NCBI GenBank assembly: GCA_021827645.1 | Contig: JAKAVA010000080.1 | Coordinates: forward strand, 1 to 40,691 | Source: Planctomycetota bacterium | GTDB taxonomy: Bacteria; Planctomycetota; Phycisphaerae; WQYP01 | Direction: 5' to 3' | Length of the DNA stretch: 40,691 nt | Part shown: in pieces, positions 32,703-40,691 of the stretch | How the letters are laid out: each line of letters opens with the position of its first letter | Numbering within the stretch: the stretch's first letter is position 1 | Program-made: the position numbers and the translations under genes | The notes under the pieces: model-generated | Database searches by the model: none | Seen by the model: the letters and a program-made list of their open reading frames with translations, nothing else | What the model was told of the DNA's origin: nothing

Positions 32703-34064
32703 ATGTCGCAACCATCTGCATTGGAGTCGTCGTATGAGCCGCGCGCCCACGGCGAAAAGCAGCCCTTTGATCTGATGATCATCGGCTCGGGCGCCGCGGG
32801 AATGATGGCGGCGGTGGCAGCGTCGGAACGACTTCGGCAACTCGCCAAGCCTGCGGCCACCATCGCCATTTTGGAGAAAAACAGCCGACCGGGCATCAAG
32901 GTGCTGGTGTGCGGCGGTGGACGGTGTAATCTCACGAACGCCGGGAGCCTGGATTTTCTCATCGCGCAATTCGGGCGCAACGGACGCTTTCTCACCCCCG
33001 CCCTGCAGCGACTGGACAATACGGCGCTCCGCAACTGGTTTGCGGATCAGGGCGTGCCAACGCATGAAGAACATGACGGCAAAATTTATCCCGATTCCAA
33101 TCAGGCGGCTTCCATCGTCAACACGCTGGTGCAGGCCATGCATCGTGCCGGTGTTCATATTTTCTCATCGTGCCCGGCGACGACGGTTACGCGCGACGAG
33201 AGTGAATTTCTGGTGCAGACCGCCGGCGGGCCGATGCGAGCCGTCCGTCTGCTCATCTGCTGCGGCGGCCAGAGCTATACACGGATGGGCACCACCGGCG
33301 ACGGATATCAGTTCGCGGCGGCATTGGGTCACCAGATCGTCACACCCCGGCCCGCCGTGGTGCCGCTGCTGGTCAAAGAAGCATGGGTAACCGAGTTGCA
33401 GGGCCTTGCGGTGCGGGATGTCAAGGTTGCCATCGAGGCGCCGGGGCCGCTGCCACGGCTGGCCACGGGAAAGCCCGCCCCGAGTATCAACGACATGCTC
33501 TTCACCCATTTCGGCCTATCCGGACCTGCCGTATTGAATTTATCTGAAATTGTCGCCGAACTTCTCGAAAAATTTCCCACCGTCGGCCTCAAGGTTGATT
33601 TCTCCCATCGCATCAGTGGAGACGAATGGCGAAACACATTGGCCCGCTGGCGGCAAACCTCAGGCAAAAAGCTGCTTAAAACGCTTTTGAGCGAGGTGTT
33701 CCCTGTTCGCCTCGCGGAAATGTTCCTCCGCCTGTCAGCAACACCGGATGACACGCTCTGCAGCGGCGTAACCTCGGCACAAACGCATCGGCTTATCGAG
33801 TGCATAAAAAACACACGATTTGAAGTTTTCGCCACCCGCGGCTTTAAGGAAGCGATGGTGACGGCCGGGGGCGTACGTCTGGATGAAGTCGATCCGCGTA
33901 CGATGGAATCGCGCATATGCAGAAACCTTTTCCTGGCCGGGGAAGTGCTTGACCTGACCGGCCCGAGCGGCGGTTATAATTTGCAGTTGGCGTTTTCGAC
34001 CGGTTATCTCGCCGGCGAATCCATTGCCGACCGAATCATTGAGCAGCGAGAGGAGTCCGCTTGA
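32703..34064 (+). CDS. HI0933/YhiN-family flavoprotein
   Basis: 453 residues. FAD-binding Rossmann motif IIGSGAAGMMAA (26-37), and the family segment VLVCGGGRCNLTNAG soon after, then LICCGGQSYTRMGTTGDGYQ, MLFTHFGLSGPAVLNLS, VTAGGVRLDEVDPRTMESRI and FLAGEVLDLTGPSGGYNLQL. All are characteristic of the HI0933-like group (often named aminoacetone oxidase family FAD-binding enzyme). The in vivo reaction is not established for most members. An N-terminal stretch of about 20 residues before the first strand is polar. The stop overlaps the murQ start by four bases (TTGA), indicating translational coupling. Confidence 0.92.
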   Translation: MSQPSALESSYEPRAHGEKQPFDLMIIGSGAAGMMAAVAASERLRQLAKPAATIAILEKNSRPGIKVLVCGGGRCNLTNAGSLDFLIAQFGRNGRFLTPALQRLDNTALRNWFADQGVPTHEEHDGKIYPDSNQAASIVNTLVQAMHRAGVHIFSSCPATTVTRDESEFLVQTAGGPMRAVRLLICCGGQSYTRMGTTGDGYQFAAALGHQIVTPRPAVVPLLVKEAWVTELQGLAVRDVKVAIEAPGPLPRLATGKPAPSINDMLFTHFGLSGPAVLNLSEIVAELLEKFPTVGLKVDFSHRISGDEWRNTLARWRQTSGKKLLKTLLSEVFPVRLAEMFLRLSATPDDTLCSGVTSAQTHRLIECIKNTRFEVFATRGFKEAMVTAGGVRLDEVDPRTMESRICRNLFLAGEVLDLTGPSGGYNLQLAFSTGYLAGESIADRIIEQREESA

Positions 34065-34975
34065 TCCCCGACCGTCGCCATATCCAGACCGAGCAGGCGA
34101 ATCCACACTCTGCAAATCTGGATCAGTTGTCCACCATGGAGGCGCTTTGGCTGCTTGATGCGGAGAACGCGCGGGCAGTCAAAGCCGTCGAGGAAGCAAG
34201 GGAATCCATCGCCCGTGCGGTGGATTGGGCAGCGGAGGCGCTGCGGCGCGGAGGTCGAATTATATATGTGGGAGCGGGAACCAGCGGGCGGCTCGCAGTG
34301 CTGGATGCGGCGGAGTGTCCGCCGACATTTTCAATTGGCCCGGAGCAGGTTGTCGCAATTATTGCCGGTGGCGACGCGGCCCTGCGCCGCTCCATTGAAG
34401 GGGCGGAAGACGACCGAAGCGCCGGTGTAACCGCCATCTCCAAGTTGGCGGTCGGCTCACAGGATTTTGTCGTCGGCATTGCGGCGGGTGGCACAACACC
34501 GTTTGTGCATGGCGCTATTGATCTGGCGCGCAAAGCCGGTGCGAAGACTGCTTTGATGCTCTGCACCGACCCGGCAGCGATTTCCACCACGGCTGAACTG
34601 ATGATTTATCTGCCCACGGGGCCGGAAGTGATCACCGGCTCGACCCGTATGAAGGCCGGCACCGCGACCAAGCTTGCCCTGAATGCCATCAGCACGCTGG
34701 CGATGGTGCAGATCGGGAAGGTTTTCGGAAATATCATGGTGGACGTCGATGCGGGGAAAAACACCAAATTATGGGATCGGGCCGCCCGAATGATTGAAGC
34801 GCTGACCTCGCGCAATCGGATCGATTCGCTCGCGCTGCTTCAGGAGGCTCAAGGAAAAGTAAAACGGGCATTGGTGATGCATCATCATCGCATCTCCGCT
34901 GCGGAGGCCGATGCCCGACTGGCGGCGAACAACGGACACCTGCGTGGATTAATTCCGGAACCGTCGGCACGATAA
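34061..34975 (+). CDS. murQ: N-acetylmuramic acid 6-phosphate etherase
   Basis: 304 residues from TTG 34061, preceded by GAGAGGAG. MurQ removes the lactyl ether from MurNAc-6-phosphate to give GlcNAc-6-phosphate, in peptidoglycan recycling. The start region TEQANPHSANLDQLSTMEAL fits the family; the SIS-domain core shows IIYVGAGTSGRLAVLDAAEC (Glu85) and EGAEDD (Glu116), which correspond to the catalytic glutamates Glu83 and Glu114 of E. coli MurQ, and later TGPEVITGSTRMKAGTATKL. Length is normal. No PTS transporter or MurR regulator is nearby, so MurNAc uptake is encoded elsewhere. The presence of peptidoglycan recycling is notable for a planctomycete. Confidence 0.95.
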   Translation: MIPDRRHIQTEQANPHSANLDQLSTMEALWLLDAENARAVKAVEEARESIARAVDWAAEALRRGGRIIYVGAGTSGRLAVLDAAECPPTFSIGPEQVVAIIAGGDAALRRSIEGAEDDRSAGVTAISKLAVGSQDFVVGIAAGGTTPFVHGAIDLARKAGAKTALMLCTDPAAISTTAELMIYLPTGPEVITGSTRMKAGTATKLALNAISTLAMVQIGKVFGNIMVDVDAGKNTKLWDRAARMIEALTSRNRIDSLALLQEAQGKVKRALVMHHHRISAAEADARLAANNGHLRGLIPEPSAR

Positions 34976-35078
34976 GGTTCGTCCTTTTACTTCAGGGTAC
35001 GCCGTAGAACGCAGAGAACCGTCGGCCACGCCGCCGGCACCCCACGCCCGGCCCCCACACATGTAGCGGAATCTCGGA

Positions 35079-35090
35079 TAAAATCGGTGT
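35079..35090 (+). promoter_or_regulatory. -10-like element directly before guaA
   Basis: TAAAAT at 35079-35084 ends six bases before ATG 35091, with no ribosome binding site between, so a leaderless guaA transcript is possible. No good -35 is seen in the GC-rich upstream part. The 115-base gap after murQ otherwise shows nothing. Confidence 0.3.
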
Positions 35091-36659
35091 ATGAATGAGG
35101 TGACACCTACAGCGGAAGAAACAATACCGATCCTTGATTTTGGATCGCAATATGTCCAGCTTATCGCCCGGAGGGTGCGTGAGGCGGGCGTTCGGGCTTT
35201 ATTGGTTGATCCCGCCACGCCGGCAGCCGAGTTGAAGAAGCTCAATCCTGTCGGGCTGATTCTCTCTGGAGGGCCGTCGAGCGTTTATCAGGCCGATGCA
35301 CCGCGATGTGATCCGGAGATATTTAATCTGGGCGTGCCGATCCTCGGCATCTGCTACGGGATGCAGATGGCCGCCGAATTGCTCGGTGGAAAGGTAAAGA
35401 AAGGCACAGCGGGGGAATATGGGTCGGCAAAACTGTCCATTTCCGGTACCCCCGAAGCGGCCGAATTATTTTCAGGCGTCCCATCAAGCACCAGTGTCTG
35501 GATGAGTCATGGAGATCAGGTTTATTCGCCGGGTAATGAATTTCTGCCGCTGGCCGGCACACACGACTGTCCGCTGGCGGCAATGCGACATCGGACACGA
35601 CCATTTTTCGGCGTGCAGTTTCATCCTGAGGTTACGCATACCCCGCATGGCGGCAAGATATTGGAAAATTTTCTGTACCGCGTATGCAAAGCCGCCGGCA
35701 CATGGCGAATGGGCAATTTTATGGAAATCAGCACCGAGGCCATTCGCCGTCAGGTGGGCACGGGGCGAGTCATCTGCGGGCTTTCCGGCGGAGTTGATTC
35801 GGCAGTTGCGGCGGCACTGATTCACCGGGCCATCGGAGATCAACTCACGTGCATTTTCGTGGACAACGGGCTGCTGCGTAAAAATGAGCGGCAGAATGTG
35901 GAGTCAACCTTTCGCGATCACTTCCATATTGATCTGCGGGTGATCGATGCTGAGGTGGAGTTTCTTTCGGCACTTAAAGGCGTCACCGAGCCGCAGGCAA
36001 AGAGAAAAATCATTGGCAAGGCGTTTATTGATGTTTTCAAACGCGAAGCCAAATCCATTTCAGACGCCCGCTTTCTGGCTCAGGGGACGCTGTATCCCGA
36101 TGTGATTGAAAGCGGTCAGGGATATTGGCGAACCGCCGCGAATATTAAATTACACCACAATGTCGGCGGATTGCCGGCGGAGCTTGGCTTTGAACTCGTC
36201 GAGCCGCTGCGGGAACTCTTCAAGGATGAGGTGCGGCGTCTTGGCGAGGTGCTCGGCCTGCCGGAATCCATGGTCTGGCGGCACCCATTCCCCGGACCTG
36301 GACTGGCCGTACGCTGCATCGGAGAAATCACGCGAGAACGGCTGGATATTCTGCGTGATGCGGATGAAATATTTCTTGAGGAGGTTGTGGCGGCCGGGCT
36401 GTATCGGTCGACCGCACAAACCTTTGCCGTTCTTCTGCCGGTGCAGAGCGTGGCAGTCATGGGGGATGATCGAAGTTATAACCCGGTCATCGCGCTGCGG
36501 AGCGTAGATTCCAGCGATTTCATGACGGCGGACTGGAGCCGGCTGCCCTATGATCTGCTGGCGCGGGTGTCGAACCGGATCGTCAACGAACTCAGGTCGG
36601 TAAGCCGAGTCGTTTATGACGTTACCAGTAAACCGCCGGGCACCATTGAATGGGAATAA
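35091..36659 (+). CDS. guaA: GMP synthase (glutamine-hydrolysing)
   Basis: 522 residues. Converts XMP to GMP with ATP and glutamine. Class I glutaminase domain (12-200) with [18 protein letters not shown], the nucleophile Cys88 in GICYGMQ, and His178/Glu180 in [13 protein letters not shown] pyrophosphatase domain with PP-loop [13 protein letters not shown] (231-243); C-terminal dimerisation domain with [31 protein letters not shown] and the end [17 protein letters not shown]. All family elements are intact and length is normal. Three bases after its stop a small membrane protein gene starts. Confidence 0.98.
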   Translation: MNEVTPTAEETIPILDFGSQYVQLIARRVREAGVRALLVDPATPAAELKKLNPVGLILSGGPSSVYQADAPRCDPEIFNLGVPILGICYGMQMAAELLGGKVKKGTAGEYGSAKLSISGTPEAAELFSGVPSSTSVWMSHGDQVYSPGNEFLPLAGTHDCPLAAMRHRTRPFFGVQFHPEVTHTPHGGKILENFLYRVCKAAGTWRMGNFMEISTEAIRRQVGTGRVICGLSGGVDSAVAAALIHRAIGDQLTCIFVDNGLLRKNERQNVESTFRDHFHIDLRVIDAEVEFLSALKGVTEPQAKRKIIGKAFIDVFKREAKSISDARFLAQGTLYPDVIESGQGYWRTAANIKLHHNVGGLPAELGFELVEPLRELFKDEVRRLGEVLGLPESMVWRHPFPGPGLAVRCIGEITRERLDILRDADEIFLEEVVAAGLYRSTAQTFAVLLPVQSVAVMGDDRSYNPVIALRSVDSSDFMTADWSRLPYDLLARVSNRIVNELRSVSRVVYDVTSKPPGTIEWE

Positions 36660-36662
36660 GCT

Positions 36663-37109
36663 GTGACCAGTGTCCCCACTATTCATCCTCATGATCGCAA
36701 CCTGCCGGCATCGGTGGTACGAAAGCGGCGGCGTTTCCGGCGGATCGGCTACCTGATGTTGGCGATTGCCGTCCTGACGGCTGCACCCGGATGGGCTCTT
36801 TATGGTGTAGCGATATGGAATGTCTTCAGTCTGCGGCATTTTACGTTTCTTCATGCCGTGGTGGCCTACGGATTGCTGATTTTTTCCAGCGTGGCATTGG
36901 TGCTGGGATTATGGTATCTGCTGCTGGCACAGGCGAGGCGCCTCTCCATTATGGTCGATGGCGGGACCGAGGGTGGGGGTGAAAAGGCGCAAGCGAGGTG
37001 CGGCAATTGCGGCTGGCCACGAGATTATCCCGACCGATTTTGCCGACATTGTGGAAAACCGCTCTCCGCCCCGCCGACCGAGACACCAAAGTCGCCGGCT
37101 GATTTATAA
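36663..37109 (+). CDS. Two-helix membrane protein with C-terminal zinc ribbon
   Basis: 148 residues from GTG 36663, three bases after guaA. A basic N-terminus (VVRKRRRFRRIG) leads to two hydrophobic helices (about 29-52 and 63-88), then a Gly-rich linker and a zinc ribbon: CGNCGWPRDYPDRFCRHCGKPL, with four Cys in two CxxC pairs separated by about 11 residues. Such small zinc-ribbon membrane proteins are common and uncharacterised. The ribbon should face the cytoplasm if the positive-inside rule holds. No link to GMP synthesis is evident beyond co-transcription. Confidence 0.75.
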   Translation: MTSVPTIHPHDRNLPASVVRKRRRFRRIGYLMLAIAVLTAAPGWALYGVAIWNVFSLRHFTFLHAVVAYGLLIFSSVALVLGLWYLLLAQARRLSIMVDGGTEGGGEKAQARCGNCGWPRDYPDRFCRHCGKPLSAPPTETPKSPADL

Positions 37110-37195
37110 ACCCGCCAAATTGATCGACGAATCCCCGGCAGGCGCCGCAGCGGCAACTGGGGGATATGAATTCAAGATTTTTGAGGTGAACCCGA

Positions 37196-38386
37196 TTGCC
37201 CTTTCTATCTGCCGAGCGTGCAGTTTCAACAACTGCCCTTGATGCCAATAAAGCCCACCCACTGCGTCTGGCGGCCATGTCGTGGACGCACTTTCTCAAT
37301 GACGGCGGCGCCTTTTTTCTGCCGGGCATTCTTCCGGCGGTGATCCGGCACCTGCACCAGCCTCTTTACATGGTGGGGCCAATTGTCGGCTCGATTTACA
37401 TCGGCCAAATCCTTCAGCCGCTCTTTGGTATCTGGGCGGATCATGTCGGCGGAAAATTCTTTGTTATTGCCGGGCTGGTGGTTTGCGTGGGGACAGCGTC
37501 GCTCATCGGTCTGTCGCCCAACGTCTGGATTCTTATTGCTTTGGTGCTGCTATCGGGTCTTGGCAGCACGGCGTTTCACCCGCAGGCACTTTCGGCGGCG
37601 CGGTCGCTTTCAGGCAAACGCCACGCACAGGGTATGGCGGTTTTTCTGGTTGGCGGAGAACTTGGCCGCGGCGTCTGGCCGCTGCTGGCGAGCGTGATTG
37701 TGGTGCATTTAGGGCTTCCGTATCTCTGGCTAATCGCCATTCCGACGATTCTCACGGTACCGTGGCTTTTGCGGGCTGTTCCGTCTCAGGGGGCGAAGCC
37801 CCTTGGAGGGGGAAAGATATCGATCCGTTCCCATCTCAAGCCGTTTTTGATGCTTGTGGGGTTTTCGGCGTTCAGGAATTTTGCCGTGTTCGGATCGATC
37901 GCGTTTATTCCGATCATGTGGCACCTGCGGGGAGGGGCGCTGATTCAAGGGGCGGGGATCCTTTCAACACTGCTTGTGACGGGGATCATCGGCCAGATTG
38001 CGGGAGGAACGGCGGCGGACAAATGGGGGCGCCGACATGTCCTGATGATTTCGAGCATGGCGATGCTCGTGCTGCTGCCTATTCTTCCGCACGTGGCAGG
38101 CGCGTGGCTGTACGTGGTGGCGGGCTTGCTGGGAATCGCCTGCTTCAGCACCTATTCCAGCACCTTGGTGATCGGGCAGGACATTTTTCCTGAAAACAGG
38201 GCCATGGGATCGGGCATCGCGCTGGGGTTTTCCAACGCGATCGGAGCGATCGGACTTTTTCCGTTGGGTTATGCCGCCGCCACATGGGGAATCACTTCCG
38301 TCTTTTACATTCTCACCTGTGCCTGCGTGGGAATGCTGATGATGAGCCTGACGTTCAGCGGCGACGCCCATCCGTCAATGCACTAA
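37196..38386 (+). CDS. MFS transporter, fosmidomycin-resistance (Fsr) type
   Basis: 396 residues from TTG 37196, placed six bases after GAGGTGAA. About twelve membrane helices. The beginning SWTHFLNDGGAFFLPGILPA resembles the H-x-x-x-D-x-x-x-x-x-x-P segment of Fsr-like exporters, and IYIGQILQPLFGIWADHVGG, STAFHPQALSAARSLSG, and the mid-repeat DKWGRRHVLMISS fit the major facilitator superfamily; FHP is typical of the Fsr group. Members export fosmidomycin or other small compounds; the substrate here is not determinable. No nearby regulator. The gene may use its own promoter in the 86-base gap or be part of the guaA transcript. Confidence 0.88.
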   Translation: MPFLSAERAVSTTALDANKAHPLRLAAMSWTHFLNDGGAFFLPGILPAVIRHLHQPLYMVGPIVGSIYIGQILQPLFGIWADHVGGKFFVIAGLVVCVGTASLIGLSPNVWILIALVLLSGLGSTAFHPQALSAARSLSGKRHAQGMAVFLVGGELGRGVWPLLASVIVVHLGLPYLWLIAIPTILTVPWLLRAVPSQGAKPLGGGKISIRSHLKPFLMLVGFSAFRNFAVFGSIAFIPIMWHLRGGALIQGAGILSTLLVTGIIGQIAGGTAADKWGRRHVLMISSMAMLVLLPILPHVAGAWLYVVAGLLGIACFSTYSSTLVIGQDIFPENRAMGSGIALGFSNAIGAIGLFPLGYAAATWGITSVFYILTCACVGMLMMSLTFSGDAHPSMH

Positions 38387-38680
38387 AAATTTAATTCATG
38401 CGGCATCCGATGTCGACGCTTTACCCGGCACTTCATGCAGCCGGCGCGTGGCTATGCAGGGCCTGAAAATCAAACCGATTCCGAACATTTGATGAGCAAA
38501 CTGTTTGTGTTCTGCTAGCGAATGATGAATACCGCCTATAAAGATCGCGTCTATCAAGAGCTGAATCATTCCTTAGCGCAGAGTTAATACGCAGACGGAT
38601 AATCCCGGCCAGTCGCGAAAGGATATTCGTCAGGCGAACCTGTCGAATGCGAAATGGATAGCTTTATAGGAGAACAAGCT
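38387..38680. other. Leader region of the porin gene
   Basis: 294 bases without a gene. AT-richer than the flanks. It should contain the porin promoter; TATAAA at 38537-38542 is the best -10 candidate, but no matching -35 was found. No terminator for the MFS gene is obvious. Confidence 0.35.
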
Positions 38681-40204
38681 ATGAGGTCAGGGAATCACAG
38701 TATTCCGCACCGTGCCGCGATCTTCGCTGCGGCGCTTACCGCCAGTGTCACGGCAGCGTGTTTTGCCGCTGCACCGGCAACCACTCAGCCTGCGGCGACG
38801 CAGCCGACGGCGGCCCAGTTGGAGGCGGAGATTCAGGCGCTGCAGAATCAGGTGAAGACGCTGCAGAGCGGAGAGCAGAATGTGCAACGTTCGGAGGAAT
38901 CTGCCGCGGAAGTGCGTCAGATTGTCAAGCAGGTCCTTTCCGACGCCAAGACGCGCTCGGAGTACATGGGTAACGATCTTGAGGCGGGGTACAACAACGG
39001 CTTTTTTATTCAAAGCGCCAATAAGGAATTCAACCTCACCATCAACGGTTACCTGCAGTACCGATACACCTGGTCGCAGGCACAGCGTGGAAATAACGTG
39101 ACCGACACCGGCTCGCCGATCCCATCATCCGATATCGGAAATTCCAACGGTTTTGATGCTCGCCGGGCACGTCTTATTCTTTCCGGCTACGCATTCAAAA
39201 ACATCATCTATTCAATTTCCGGTGACTTTGCCAGCGGAAGCGGGTTGGGCAACAGTTTCCAGATTCTCGATACGTGGGTCGGCTATAAATTCAATCCCGG
39301 CCTGATGATTCGCGCCGGTTCCATGCTGGTACCCTTCACGCACGTGGAGTACTACAGCTCCGGAACAGAATTCCCGGAATTTGCGGCGGCAGAAGCGCCG
39401 TTTGACCCGGTGCGATCACTTGCATTGGATGTATCGGGCAATGTTGATAACAATAAGTTGTTCTACGATGCTCAGATCAATAACGGCTCGAAAGCTAATA
39501 GTCTTGACGGCAGCGCGAATGTCAGCGCCAGTCCGAATATTGATAACCGCATGGGTTTTTACGCGCGTGTTCAATATGCCGGAGCAGGTACCAATGCTGA
39601 TTTTACCGATTCACCGGATGTATCCTGGCACAAGCATCTTGTCTGGGCCATCGGTGCTGCGGCCGGTTATGAAGAGCAGAATTCTTCGGCAGGCGTTTAC
39701 CCAGCTCCTCAGACGTCGCTGGCTTTGGCCGGCTTGGCCACACCAGATGCCGGTTACCTTCCCGGCGTGACGGCAAGTGGTTCGCTTTATCGTGCGACCG
39801 TCGACGGCCACTTGAAGTATCGTGGATTGGCGCTCAACGGAGCGGTCTATTATCAACAGTACAATGCCGCCACACCGGGGGCGGGCGACGACACCGCGTT
39901 GCTCTATAAAACCTACGGAACAGGCAGCGTTTGGCAGCTTGGGGCCTACGGCGAAGCCGGTTATTTCATCGTTCCGCACCGGTGGGAACTTGCCGCACGC
40001 ATCGGTGACCTGACAACCGACGGCCAAGGCAAGCAGTCGATGGAATACACCGCCGGTGTGAATTACTACATCTTCGGTGAGAACGCCAAGATCCAGACAG
40101 CCTTCACCTATCTGCCGAATGCGGCCTACAGCAGCCCGAACATCGGGTCGAACGCCAATACGCAGGACTTCATCACTCAAGTACAGCTGCAGGTGAAGTT
40201 CTAA
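38681..40204 (+). CDS. Outer-membrane porin, OprP/OprO-like, with coiled-coil N-terminus
   Basis: 507 residues from ATG 38681, eight bases after AGGAG (38668-38672). A signal peptide (AAIFAAALTASVTAACFAAA) is followed by a TTQPAATQPTAAQ linker and a coiled coil (LEAEIQALQNQVKTLQSGEQ, about 50-95), which in related porins forms a trimer stalk. The remainder is a beta-barrel: alternating strands such as NLTINGYLQYRYTWSQA, FDARRARLILSGYAFKNIIY and SISGDFASG, RAGSMLVPFTHVEYYSSG, with the C-terminal residue Phe (VQLQVKF), as in outer-membrane barrels. The arrangement is that of the phosphate-selective porin O and P family; selectivity cannot be told. A single-gene unit with its own terminator. Confidence 0.88.
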   Translation: MRSGNHSIPHRAAIFAAALTASVTAACFAAAPATTQPAATQPTAAQLEAEIQALQNQVKTLQSGEQNVQRSEESAAEVRQIVKQVLSDAKTRSEYMGNDLEAGYNNGFFIQSANKEFNLTINGYLQYRYTWSQAQRGNNVTDTGSPIPSSDIGNSNGFDARRARLILSGYAFKNIIYSISGDFASGSGLGNSFQILDTWVGYKFNPGLMIRAGSMLVPFTHVEYYSSGTEFPEFAAAEAPFDPVRSLALDVSGNVDNNKLFYDAQINNGSKANSLDGSANVSASPNIDNRMGFYARVQYAGAGTNADFTDSPDVSWHKHLVWAIGAAAGYEEQNSSAGVYPAPQTSLALAGLATPDAGYLPGVTASGSLYRATVDGHLKYRGLALNGAVYYQQYNAATPGAGDDTALLYKTYGTGSVWQLGAYGEAGYFIVPHRWELAARIGDLTTDGQGKQSMEYTAGVNYYIFGENAKIQTAFTYLPNAAYSSPNIGSNANTQDFITQVQLQVKF

Positions 40205-40254
40205 GCTGATCCGGGCGTAAGATCAGCTTCCATTCAAACCTATAAACTCTCCTT

Positions 40255-40284
40255 GGGCGGGCCATGACGGCCCGCCCTTTTTTT
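40255..40284 (+). terminator. Rho-independent terminator after the porin gene
   Basis: Nine-base-pair stem GGGCGGGCC / GGCCCGCCC with loop ATGAC, followed by seven T (40278-40284), 51 bases after the stop. Confidence 0.93.
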
Positions 40285-40564
40285 GTTTCTGTTGGCCCCC
40301 AACGTGTCTATCAGGGTAGGTTAATGACCCAAGATCGATTCCTGCCCCTCGCTCCCGCCTCTTTCTGCTTTGCGATACGTCCGAAAACTCGAATCTGAAA
40401 AAAAAATGCTGCTTACCGTCAGACCGAGCCGAATATAGGGGCGTAGGGCTGAGAGGCTCATACTATAACTCACTGTTCCTAACCAAATCTGATGAACAGT
40501 GCGGTTCATGTGAATAAATTCAGCTTCGATGGCACGACAGTGTTTGCCGTGCTTTACAAATTCG
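40285..40564. other. Gene-free stretch before the right-hand leader repeat
   Basis: 280 bases, AT-richer than the housekeeping genes. A 62-codon leftward frame at 40321-40509 has no ribosome binding site and no recognisable content. The last 25 bases (from about 40541) may be a weaker extension of the leader repeat. Confidence 0.4.
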
Positions 40565-40666
40565 GTAAACGTCCGACGAAGTGCATCTGGCGGGGATTTT
40601 TGTGGCGTGTAGATTCTGATCTGTTGTTTGGATTTTCAGGAGCAGATCGATGGATCATCGCGGCAG
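40565..40666 (+). repeat. Long leader repeat, copy 2 (inverted match to 981-1087)
   Basis: Begins GTAAACGTCCGACGAAGTGC and runs through CAGGAGCAGATCGATGG into the first codons of a new gene. About 85% identical, by hand count, to the minus-strand sequence at 1087-1000. Similarity weakens after ATGG but a shared ATCAT.GCGGCAG follows. Confidence 0.8.
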
Positions 40667-40691
40667 GAAGTTTACCATACCGGAGCGGCAG
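40650..40691 (+). CDS. Start of a gene at the right edge, probably RHS-related
   Basis: ATG 40650 with AGGAG at 40638-40642, spacing seven. Fourteen codons remain in the window (MDHRGRKFTIPERQ), too few to identify the protein. The call rests on its upstream region, which matches the leader of RHS cassette 1; the equivalent start there reads MVRQSCGSFRPSRPR. It may be another short cassette or a full RHS gene. Confidence 0.4.
   Translation, partial: MDHRGRKFTIPERQ

Noticed and set aside
40321-40509. Leftward 62-codon frame after the porin
   Set aside because: No ribosome binding site, no recognisable content; sits in an AT-richer gap before the leader repeat.
1-40691. tRNA and rRNA genes
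   Set aside because: No T-loop GGTTCRA-type signature in a plausible cloverleaf setting and no rRNA-like stretch was seen by eye; a covariance-model search was not possible.

Overview
The window most likely comes from a planctomycete of the class Phycisphaerae. The evidence is the Gly/Pro/Thr/Gln-rich ATTQPAATQP linkers after signal peptides, a porin with an N-terminal coiled coil, several large exported proteins of planctomycete type, many GTG/TTG starts, and RHS fragments of the LGRWMEQDPAQYI...SSPVGNVD type. This assignment is inference; no rRNA or other marker is present.

Layout. Positions 1-3660 are an accessory region read leftward. It holds the start of an IS1380-type transposase cut by the window edge, then three compact cassettes that each begin with a related short segment (reading MVA[IV]N[DE]). 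Two cassettes carry a nearly identical piece of RHS core followed by unrelated C-terminal tips. The third has lost the core and carries a four-helix membrane protein and a CxxC/CxxC protein. Small membrane-protein genes follow the tips, as immunity genes often do. A second, longer leader repeat before cassette 1 recurs in opposite orientation at the extreme right edge (40565-40666), where another gene begins and leaves the window.

Positions 3850-7860 are housekeeping genes read rightward: glyA, rnpA, yidD, then rpsP-trmD-rplS with a strong terminator. A SPOR/TPR lipoprotein follows (7951-8739). Leftward from 12892 come a rhodanese, a Tat-exported GH92 glycosidase and an SDR oxidoreductase. 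A JAMM metallopeptidase and a YeiH-type transporter converge at 13475/13498; together with the rhodanese they suggest sulfur handling.

Positions 14874-23498 hold an exported helical protein, CdsA (CDP-diacylglycerol synthesis), a HEAT-like exported protein, and a pair formed by a J-like membrane protein without HPD and a divergent Hsp70. Leftward from 28495 is a three-gene signalling operon: FIST sensor, PAS histidine kinase, and a REC-PAS-GGDEF-EAL regulator of c-di-GMP. Rightward from 28728 come a large FAD/Fe-S dehydrogenase, a glutaredoxin-like protein that has lost one active-site Cys, a thioesterase, a HI0933-type flavoprotein, murQ, guaA, a zinc-ribbon membrane protein, an MFS exporter, and an OprP-like porin with a strong terminator.

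I saw no rRNA, tRNA or CRISPR array. The most unusual part is the RHS-derived cassette array and its long-range leader repeat.
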